DNA of 5,377 nucleotides from Thermoleophilia bacterium (lineage in GTDB: Bacteria > Actinomycetota > Thermoleophilia > Gaiellales > Gaiellaceae). Made by a program: the position numbers and the translations under genes. Where the stretch lies: positions 1 to 5,377 of the forward strand of contig JAICYG010000168.1 of the NCBI GenBank assembly GCA_025934335.1, written 5' to 3'. The notes beneath the pieces were generated by a model, which was given only the letters and a program-made list of their open reading frames with translations, made no database searches and was not told the DNA's origin. Positions 1-4,151 of this stretch are shown here, one piece after another (position 1 is the first letter of the stretch; the number at the start of each line of letters is the position of its first letter).

Positions 1-104
1 AGGAACGCGCGGCCGAGGGGCGGGTGCAGAAGCTCACCGACGACCACACGGGGAAGATCGACGACCTGCTGAAGCGCAAAGAGGCCGAGATCATGGAGGT
101 GTAG
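1..104 (+). CDS. frr: Ribosome recycling factor, C-terminal end (partial)
   Basis: The reading frame enters at the left edge (first whole codon at position 3) and ends at TAG 102-104, giving the last 33 residues. The tail contains VQKLTDDHTGKIDDLLKRKE and ends in AEIMEV, which is the typical end of ribosome recycling factor: the last part of the long helix of its three-helix bundle, ending in the usual KEAEIM-(E/Q)-V/F pattern. The factor acts in the cytoplasm with EF-G to split post-termination ribosomes. Its last codons (ATG GAG GTG) also supply the Shine-Dalgarno sequence of the next gene, uppS, whose start codon directly follows this stop. frr followed by uppS and cdsA is a common bacterial order, which supports the call. 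The N-terminal part, and any pyrH upstream, lie outside the window. Confidence 0.9.
   Translation, partial: ERAAEGRVQKLTDDHTGKIDDLLKRKEAEIMEV
95..100 (+). promoter_or_regulatory. Ribosome binding site of uppS, inside the end of frr
   Basis: GGAGGT is a near-perfect Shine-Dalgarno core and ends 4 bases before the TTG at 105. It lies within the last codons of frr, so ribosomes finishing frr are well placed to restart on uppS. It is the main reason for choosing the TTG start; the frame offers no ATG or GTG before the conserved DGNGRWA motif. Confidence 0.75.
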
Positions 105-854
105 TTGCATCTCCTTTCGCGCTTCCGGACACTCAGCCGTTTACGCCCCGTCGCCGAGCCGGCGCTGCCCGACGCGGCACAGTCGGTCGCGATCATCCTC
201 GACGGCAACGGCCGCTGGGCGTCGCGGCGAGGCCTCCCCGTCGACGCGGGCCACCGCGCCGGCGCCCGCAACGTACGCCGGATCGTCGAGGCGGCGATCG
301 ACCTCGGCGTGCCGCACCTGTCGGTCTTCGCGTTCTCGACCGAGAACTGGTCGCGGCCCGTGGAAGAGGTCTCGGCGCTGATGGAGATCTTCGCCGAGAC
401 GATCGAGCGCGAGCTGCCCGACCTGACGGAACAGGGTGTCTGCGTCCGCTTCGTGGGCCGGCGTGACCGGGCGCCGGACGAGCTTCAGCGGCGGATGGCG
501 GCGATGGAGGACCGGACGGCGCTGAACACCCGCATCAACCTCTGGGTCGCGTTCGACTACGGCGGCCGCGCCGAGCTGGTCGAGGCAGCGCGCCGGATCG
601 TCGAGAGCGGCGTCGAGCCCGCCGAGATCGACGAGAACGTCTTCGCGGCGAACCTGTACGCGCCCGAGCTGCCGGATCCCGACCTGCTGATCCGGACGAG
701 CGGCGAGCTGCGTGTTTCCAACTTCCTGCTCTGGCAGCTCGCCTACAGTGAGCTGGTCTTCTCCGAGAAGCTCTGGCCGGACTTCGACGAACGCGACCTT
801 CGCGTTGCCCTGACGGACTACGCGAGCCGCCGTCGAAGATTCGGCGGTCGATGA
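105..854 (+). CDS. uppS: Isoprenyl transferase, undecaprenyl diphosphate synthase (cis-prenyltransferase)
   Basis: This enzyme adds isopentenyl diphosphate units in cis to farnesyl diphosphate, making the long polyprenyl diphosphate (C55 in most bacteria) that becomes the lipid carrier for peptidoglycan and other wall polymers. It works at the inner face of the membrane. The 249-residue product has the usual family length and all the key motifs: DGNGRWA at residues 33-39 with the catalytic Asp33, the substrate-binding stretch around GHRAG (49-53), FAFSTENWSRP (75-85), NLWVAFDYGGR (145-155), and RTSGELRVSNFLLWQ (197-211) followed by Glu216. Asp33, Arg197, Arg203, Ser205 and Glu216 match E. coli Asp26, Arg194, Arg200, Ser202 and Glu213. 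The TTG start abuts the frr stop and has a good Shine-Dalgarno sequence; the 3' end overlaps cdsA by ATGA, so the three genes are probably translationally coupled. The usual Met before DGNGRWA is Leu32, a mild change. Product chain length cannot be read from the sequence. Confidence 0.95.
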   Translation: MHLLSRFRTLSRLRPVAEPALPDAAQSVAIILDGNGRWASRRGLPVDAGHRAGARNVRRIVEAAIDLGVPHLSVFAFSTENWSRPVEEVSALMEIFAETIERELPDLTEQGVCVRFVGRRDRAPDELQRRMAAMEDRTALNTRINLWVAFDYGGRAELVEAARRIVESGVEPAEIDENVFAANLYAPELPDPDLLIRTSGELRVSNFLLWQLAYSELVFSEKLWPDFDERDLRVALTDYASRRRRFGGR

Positions 855-1645
855 GCTCGTTTCTCTCGCGCATCCTCGTTGCGGTCGTGCTGCTCCCGGT
901 CGTGCTCGGCGCGGCGTACCTGGGCGGTTGGTGGCTGTTCGCCCTCGTCACGGTCGCGGCGACGGTCTCGCTGCACGAGTACTGGCTGATGGCGCGCGGC
1001 CTCGCGCCGCTCGCGCCGGCGGGCTACGTCGGGGCGGTGCTCGCCCTCGTCGGGGCGGAGCTCTCCGGGCTCGACTGGATGGTCGGGGGCGTGCTCGTCA
1101 CGTTCGTCCTCGCCTTCCTGCTGAAGGCGGTATCCGAGGCGCGGGCCGCCGCGACCGCGGCGGTCAGCAGCACGGTGATGGGCGCGCTCTGGATCGGCGG
1201 CGGTCTCGCGTTCCTGCTGCTCCTGCGCGACCTGCCGTCGCACGGCCGGCTCGCGCTCTACACGTTGCTGCTCGCGGTGTGGGCGGGCGACACGTTCGCG
1301 TACTTCGGCGGCCGCCTGCTCGGAAGGCACAAGATGGCGCCGTCGACATCGCCCGGCAAGACGTGGGAGGGGTTCGTCTTCGGGACGGCCGCGACGATCT
1401 TCGTCGCGTTCGTGGCGATGTACAAGCAGGACTTCCTGTCGATCCCCGAGTCGGTCGCCCTCGGCGTGATCCTCGCAGTCGTCGGCCCGCTCGGCGACCT
1501 GTTCGAGTCGCTGCTGAAGCGCGACGCCGGCGTGAAGGACAGCGGTTCCCTGCTCGGGGGCCACGGCGGCATGCTCGACCGCCTCGACGCGTTCTTCTTC
1601 GCCGCGCCGGCCGCCTACTTCGCGATCCTCGCCTTCACGACCTGA
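851..1645 (+). CDS. cdsA: Phosphatidate cytidylyltransferase (CDP-diglyceride synthase)
   Basis: CdsA joins CTP and phosphatidic acid into CDP-diacylglycerol, the branch point for phosphatidylglycerol, cardiolipin, phosphatidylinositol and other phospholipids. The 264-residue protein is an integral membrane protein with roughly eight hydrophobic segments, beginning at about residues 8-25 and 27-41 and ending at 247-262. Residues 144-155 (WAGDTFAYFGGR, with metal-binding Asp147), SPGKTWEG (167-174), and the family signature from Ser220 to Asp246 (SLLKRDAGVKD, then HGGMLDRLD) identify it well. Conserved Lys223-Arg224, Lys229-Asp230, His238 and Asp243-Arg244 are all present. The usual PGHGG reads GGHGG here, a tolerated variation. 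The ATG overlaps the uppS stop by 4 bases and has only a weak Shine-Dalgarno sequence, which suggests translation coupled to uppS. A strong hairpin starts 1 base after the stop codon, so this may be the last gene of its transcription unit. Confidence 0.95.
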   Translation: MSSFLSRILVAVVLLPVVLGAAYLGGWWLFALVTVAATVSLHEYWLMARGLAPLAPAGYVGAVLALVGAELSGLDWMVGGVLVTFVLAFLLKAVSEARAAATAAVSSTVMGALWIGGGLAFLLLLRDLPSHGRLALYTLLLAVWAGDTFAYFGGRLLGRHKMAPSTSPGKTWEGFVFGTAATIFVAFVAMYKQDFLSIPESVALGVILAVVGPLGDLFESLLKRDAGVKDSGSLLGGHGGMLDRLDAFFFAAPAAYFAILAFTT

Positions 1646-1646
1646 C

Positions 1647-1667
1647 GCGACGCGGCCCTCGCGTCGC
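1647..1667 (+). terminator. Terminator-like hairpin directly after cdsA (no T-run)
   Basis: GCGACGCG (1647-1654) and CGCGTCGC (1660-1667) form a perfect 8-bp stem around the 5-base loop GCCCT. It begins one base after the cdsA stop. The T-run of a classical intrinsic terminator is missing, but GC-rich actinobacteria often have such stems without one. It may instead protect the 3' end of the mRNA. The stem is clearly seen; its function is inferred from position. Confidence 0.5.
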
Positions 1668-1682
1668 CGTCGAGCCCGGCCC

Positions 1683-1699
1683 CGCGGACCGCGTCCGCG
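1683..1699 (+). terminator. Second hairpin after cdsA, possible tandem terminator
   Basis: CGCGGAC (1683-1689) pairs with GTCCGCG (1693-1699) over a 3-base loop, a perfect 7-bp stem 15 bases after the first hairpin. Two stems in a row behind a stop codon fit a tandem terminator without T-runs or a 3'-end stabilising structure. At this GC content short stems also arise by chance, so the functional call is weak. Confidence 0.35.
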
Positions 1700-1706
1700 C
1701 GCGACA

Positions 1707-1724
1707 TGCCTGGTGGCAGCCACC
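1707..1724 (+). repeat. Two overlapping, mutually exclusive short hairpins
   Basis: GGTGG (1712-1716) can pair with CCACC (1720-1724) over a CAG loop. The same bases can instead join TGCC (1707-1710) with GGCA (1715-1718) over TGGT. The two pairings cannot form together. Switch-like RNA leaders use such alternatives, but these stems are only 4-5 bp, so chance is a real possibility. Confidence 0.25.
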
Positions 1725-1725
1725 C

Positions 1726-1770
1726 AAACGGAGCGCGCACAGATTCGTGCCAAAGGAGCGAGAACCCGTT
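1726..1770 (+). repeat. GGAGCG direct repeat around a hairpin, closed by a 5-bp pairing
   Basis: AAACGGAGCG (1726-1735) and AAAGGAGCG (1752-1760) form an imperfect direct repeat whose copies flank a small hairpin, GCAC (1737-1740) with GTGC (1747-1750). AACGG (1727-1731) can pair with CCGTT (1766-1770), enclosing the whole. The result could be a folded RNA domain with purine-rich internal loops, or a DNA site with two binding half-sites. AAAGGAG at 1752-1758 looks like a Shine-Dalgarno sequence, but no start codon follows at a workable distance. No known RNA family is recognised. Confidence 0.3.
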
Positions 1771-1798
1771 CACGTTCAGGGGTCGGCGTGGCGGATCG

Positions 1799-1826
1799 GG
1801 CTACGTTCTCGGTGCCCCACGTAGCC
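1799..1826. promoter_or_regulatory. Perfect 8-bp inverted repeat, possible operator or hairpin
   Basis: GGCTACGT (1799-1806) and ACGTAGCC (1819-1826) are exact reverse complements separated by 12 bases. Identical arms two DNA turns apart (20 bp from the start of one arm to the start of the other) suit a dimeric DNA-binding protein; as RNA it would be a hairpin with a wide loop. The left arm contains TACGTT (1802-1807), which fits the TANNNT -10 pattern, though no convincing -35 lies at the right distance. A repressor overlapping a distal dxr promoter is one reading, and is inference. Confidence 0.4.
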
Positions 1827-1865
1827 GGTCGCGACGGTGAGGCGGAAGGGGACAGGCCGCTTTCG

Positions 1866-1888
1866 CGGACGGGCGGTGCCGCCCTCCG
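1866..1888 (+). repeat. Long bulged hairpin upstream of dxr
   Basis: CGGA (1866-1869), a bulged C at 1870 and GGGCG (1871-1875) pair with CGCCC (1880-1884) and TCCG (1885-1888) over the loop GTGC. This gives nine base pairs with one bulge, the most stable-looking stem in the gap. It ends 37 bases before the dxr start and is not followed by T residues. If dxr has a transcribed leader this stem would be in it; if dxr is leaderless it lies upstream of the transcript and could only act as DNA or on read-through RNA. Confidence 0.4.
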
Positions 1889-1913
1889 TGCGCCGCGCTC
1901 CGGGCTCGCGGGG

Positions 1914-1919
1914 CACACT
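1914..1919 (+). promoter_or_regulatory. Candidate -10 element for a leaderless dxr transcript
   Basis: CACACT has the two most important -10 bases (A at the second and T at the sixth position) and ends 6 bases before the dxr ATG, so transcription would start on or next to that A. The 20 bases before the ATG contain no AGGAGG-like sequence, as expected of a leaderless start. No -35 match is evident, and the first base differs from TANNNT, so support is modest. Confidence 0.35.
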
Positions 1920-1925
1920 GTCCCC

Positions 1926-2969
1926 ATGACGCGGGTCGCCCTGCTCGGCGCCACCGGCTCGATCGGCCGCCAGGCGCTGGACGTGATCGAGCGCAACGCC
2001 GAGCTCGAGCTCGTCGCCGCAACGTCCGGCTCCACGCCGATCGACGGCCTCGCGCCGCTGACGCAGGCCGGCGGCGACCCGACGGAGCTCCTCGAGCGCG
2101 CCGACCCCGACGTCGTCCTCAACGCGACCCTTGGCTTCGCCGGCCTGCCCGGCACGATGTGGGCACTCGAGCGCGGGGTCACGCTCGCGCTCGCGAACAA
2201 GGAGAGCCTTGTCGCTGCCGGCGCGCTCGCGCTCGCCGCGCGCGAGCGCGGGGGAGGCGCGCTGATCCCTGTCGACAGTGAGCACTCCGCGCTCTTCCAA
2301 TGCGCGCGCGCCGGCGAGCCCGAGGCAATCGTCCTGACCGCGAGCGGCGGCCCGTTCCGTGGCCGCACCCGCGAAGAGCTCGCGGACGTGACGCCCGTCG
2401 AGGCGCTGGCGCATCCGACCTGGAACATGGGCGCGAAGATCACGGTCGACTCGGCCTCGCTCGCGAACAAGGGCCTCGAGGTGATCGAGGCGCACTTCCT
2501 GTTCGGCCTTCCGTACAACCGCATCGAGGTGGTCGTGCACCCGACCTCGATCGTGCACGGCCTCGTCCGCTTCCGCGACGGCGCGGCGCTCGCGCACCTC
2601 GGCTACCCGGACATGCGCGTGCCGATCTCGTATGCGCTCACCTACCCGGAGCGCGCCGCGACGCCGGTCCCGCCGCTCGACCTGACCGCAGGGCCGCTCG
2701 AGTTCTTCGCACCCGACACCGAGACGTTCCGCCTTCTGGCGCTGGCGCGCGAGGCGGGCGAGCGAGGCGGCACGTACCCGTGCGTCTTCAACGCCGCCAA
2801 CGAGGTCGCCGTCGCGGCGTTCCTCGACGGACGCGTCGGCTTCCTCGAGATCGCATCGCTCGTCGAGGACGCCCTCGGCCGTGCCGACGGCGCAGCCGCG
2901 CACGACCTGGACGAGTTGCGCGAGGCCGACCGCCGGGCACGGGAGCTGGTGGAAGGGGCATGGGTCTAG
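1926..2969 (+). CDS. dxr: 1-deoxy-D-xylulose 5-phosphate reductoisomerase, compact form
   Basis: Dxr rearranges and reduces 1-deoxy-D-xylulose 5-phosphate to 2-C-methyl-D-erythritol 4-phosphate with NADPH and a divalent metal, the committed step of the MEP isoprenoid pathway in the cytoplasm. The nucleotide-binding motif GATGSIG is at residues 8-14, LANKESLVAAG at 89-99, the metal ligands at Asp117, Glu119 (PVDSEH) and Glu185 (NKGLEVIEA), the substrate-binding loop HPTWNMG at 163-169, HPTSIVHG at 205-212, and FNAANEVAVAAFL in the C-terminal part at 288-300. Lys92, Asp117, Glu119, Ser140, His163, Trp166, Lys182, Glu185 and His211 correspond to E. coli Lys125, Asp150, Glu152, Ser186, His209, Trp212, Lys228, Glu231 and His257. 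At 347 residues it is short (about 380-400 is usual): about 33 residues are missing between SGS (34-36) and the LLERADPDVV strand (55-64), and about 13 more around residues 126-134. No frameshift is visible. ATG 1926 is chosen because the Rossmann motif follows at once. It overlaps rseP by 10 bp. Confidence 0.93.
   Translation: MTRVALLGATGSIGRQALDVIERNAELELVAATSGSTPIDGLAPLTQAGGDPTELLERADPDVVLNATLGFAGLPGTMWALERGVTLALANKESLVAAGALALAARERGGGALIPVDSEHSALFQCARAGEPEAIVLTASGGPFRGRTREELADVTPVEALAHPTWNMGAKITVDSASLANKGLEVIEAHFLFGLPYNRIEVVVHPTSIVHGLVRFRDGAALAHLGYPDMRVPISYALTYPERAATPVPPLDLTAGPLEFFAPDTETFRLLALAREAGERGGTYPCVFNAANEVAVAAFLDGRVGFLEIASLVEDALGRADGAAAHDLDELREADRRARELVEGAWV
2948..2958 (+). promoter_or_regulatory. 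Purine-rich ribosome binding site of rseP, inside dxr
   Basis: GGTGGAAGGGG lies just before the rseP ATG at 2960 and within the last codons of dxr. GGTGG (2948-2952) is one base from GGAGG and sits 7 bases from the start; AAGGGG is closer in. Together with the 10-bp gene overlap this suggests coupled translation. Confidence 0.5.
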
Positions 2970-4141
2970 CCGCTGCGATCATCGGGCTCGCGCTCCTCGT
3001 GCTGATCCACGAGGCGGGGCACTTCTTCGCGTCGCGCGCGGTCGGGATGACGCCGCGCAAGTTCTACATCGGCTTCGGTCCGCCGATCGCGAAGGTCGTG
3101 CGCGGCAAGGTCGAGTACGGCATCGGATCGCTGCCGCTCGGCGGCTACGTCAAGATCCCGGGCATGAGCCGCCCGTCGCCGGGCGAGCTGAAGGCGACGC
3201 TACAGCCCGAGGCGCGCGAGCAACACCGCGTCGAGCTGGCGCGGCTCGACGCAGCTCTCGAGCGCGGTGACTACGCGGGCGCGCGCGCCGAGCTCGAGGA
3301 GCTTCGGCCGGCGCTCGGCGACTCTCGCTACGTGCAGGAGCTCGCCTGGTCGCTCGAGCCCGACGCGTACTGGCGGCAGGCGACCTGGCGGCGCCTCGTT
3401 GCGATCTTCGCCGGGCCTGCCGTCAACCTGTTCTTCGCCTTCGTCCTCTTCGCCGCGCTCTTCATGGTCGCGACCACCCGCGAGACGAACGTGATCGGGC
3501 GCGTCCAGCAGGGCTCCCCCGCCGCCGCGGCGGGGCTGCAGTCGGGCGACCATGTCGTCTCGGTCGCCGGTCAGGCCGTCGCGCCGAAGGACATCCCGCC
3601 CGCGATTCGCGCCACGGACGGCCGTCCGTTCATGCTCGTCGTGCGTCGCGACGGACAGCGAACGGTGATCGGCCCGGTGCGGGCGCGCCTCGACGCGGGT
3701 GCCTACCGGATCGGGATCGCAATCGAGGTGAGCGAAGGGCCCGGCGAGTCGCTCCCCGCCGCGGCGAAGGACTCGCTCGCGCTCTCGTGGACGGTCACCT
3801 CGCAGACGGTCCAGGGGCTCGTCCACCTGGCCACGGGCCGTGACACGAACGAGGTGTCGAGCTCGGTCGGGATCGTCAAGGCGCAGCAGCAGGCATGGCG
3901 GCAGGGTGCGCGCGACTTCCTCTCCGTGCTCGGGCTGATCAGCCTCGCACTCGGGCTGATGAACCTGATCCCGGTACTGCCGCTCGACGGCGGCCACATC
4001 GTGCTCGCCCTGGTGGAGAAGCTCCGCGGACGCACGTTCGCCCAGTCCGTCTACGTGCGCTACAGCGTCGTCGGGCTGACGATCTTCTCCGTGCTCATGT
4101 ACTTCGGCCTACGGAACGACCTGTTCGGCCCCGGCGGCTAG
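2960..4141 (+). CDS. rseP: RseP/Rip1-type site-2 intramembrane zinc metalloprotease
   Basis: Site-2 proteases cut transmembrane helices of substrates such as anti-sigma factors, releasing envelope stress signals. The 393-residue protein starts with a hydrophobic helix (about 3-24) carrying the zinc motif HEAGH (17-21). The family stretch FYIGFGPPI (35-43) and PLGGYVKIPGM (59-69) follow, then a second membrane helix after WRRLVAIFAGPAVN (143-156). One PDZ-like domain covers about 178-258 (GSPAAAAGLQSGDHVVSV). The third helix carries MNLIPVLPLDGGH (334-346) with Asp343, the third zinc ligand, and a last helix spans about 368-384. Zinc ligands His17, His21, Asp343 and catalytic Glu18 are all present. 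A single PDZ domain resembles mycobacterial Rip1; E. coli RseP has two. The stretch from Lys65 to Gly152 is about 54 residues longer than in E. coli and contains a charged helical hairpin (see findings). The first 10 bases overlap dxr. No sigma or anti-sigma gene lies in the window, so the substrate is unknown. Confidence 0.93.
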   Translation: MGLAAAIIGLALLVLIHEAGHFFASRAVGMTPRKFYIGFGPPIAKVVRGKVEYGIGSLPLGGYVKIPGMSRPSPGELKATLQPEAREQHRVELARLDAALERGDYAGARAELEELRPALGDSRYVQELAWSLEPDAYWRQATWRRLVAIFAGPAVNLFFAFVLFAALFMVATTRETNVIGRVQQGSPAAAAGLQSGDHVVSVAGQAVAPKDIPPAIRATDGRPFMLVVRRDGQRTVIGPVRARLDAGAYRIGIAIEVSEGPGESLPAAAKDSLALSWTVTSQTVQGLVHLATGRDTNEVSSSVGIVKAQQQAWRQGARDFLSVLGLISLALGLMNLIPVLPLDGGHIVLALVEKLRGRTFAQSVYVRYSVVGLTIFSVLMYFGLRNDLFGPGG

Positions 4142-4144
4142 GCT
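4139..4144 (+). promoter_or_regulatory. Candidate -10 element of ispG made partly from the rseP stop
   Basis: TAGGCT matches TANNNT and ends 7 bases before the ispG ATG, the distance expected for a leaderless transcript. Its TAG is the rseP stop codon. No Shine-Dalgarno sequence precedes ispG. Because the stop supplies TA anyway, only the final T is informative, and no good -35 is seen; ispG may simply be read from the dxr-rseP transcript. Confidence 0.35.
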
Positions 4145-4151
4145 GGCAGCG

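Larger units (their letters stand above)
1646..1925. other. Non-coding gap between cdsA and dxr, rich in inverted repeats
   Basis: This 280-bp stretch is the only sizeable gap in the window. No open frame in it has the strongly GC-rich third positions of the flanking genes. It holds several inverted repeats, listed separately: a hairpin straight after cdsA, a second close behind it, a 44-base region with a duplicated GGAGCG, a perfect 8-bp inverted repeat at 1799-1826 and a long bulged hairpin at 1866-1888. Part of it (about 1725-1780) is visibly less GC-rich than the genes. The simplest reading is the end of the frr-uppS-cdsA unit followed by the promoter region of dxr-rseP-ispG. I could match it to no riboswitch or small RNA class that I know. 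Confidence 0.7.

Noticed and set aside
1762..1771. GAAC-CC-GTTC as a LexA (SOS) operator
   Set aside because: The actinobacterial/Bacillus SOS box needs GAAC and GTTC separated by 4 bases; here the spacer is 2, and the neighbouring genes are not DNA-repair genes.
1700..1800. Known riboswitch, tRNA or SRP RNA in the cdsA-dxr gap
   Set aside because: I looked for cobalamin, TPP, SAM and c-di-AMP riboswitch core motifs, and for tRNA T-arm and SRP loop sequences; none is present in the right arrangement.
1706..1840. Small 44-codon frame (ATG 1706 to TGA 1838-1840) in the gap
   Set aside because: Its third codon positions are clearly less GC-rich than in the flanking genes, it has no ribosome binding site and no recognisable sequence; more likely chance.
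1713..1925. In-frame 71-codon upstream extension of dxr starting at GTG 1713
   Set aside because: The extension has no coding bias and no family counterpart; Dxr normally begins a few residues before the GxTGSIG motif, which fits ATG 1926. It also runs through several inverted repeats.
818..2524. Long minus-strand open frame of 568 codons across cdsA, the gap and dxr
   Set aside because: It is antisense to two clear enzymes, its protein is Arg/Glu/Ala-rich with no recognisable motif, and it arises because stop codons are rare on the reverse strand of GC-rich genes.
2300..2959. N-terminal extension of the rseP frame back to 2300
   Set aside because: The open frame continues upstream only as an overlapping shadow of dxr, with an Arg/Pro/Gly-rich translation. 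The protease family starts a few residues before the HEAGH helix, matching ATG 2960 with its purine-rich ribosome binding site.
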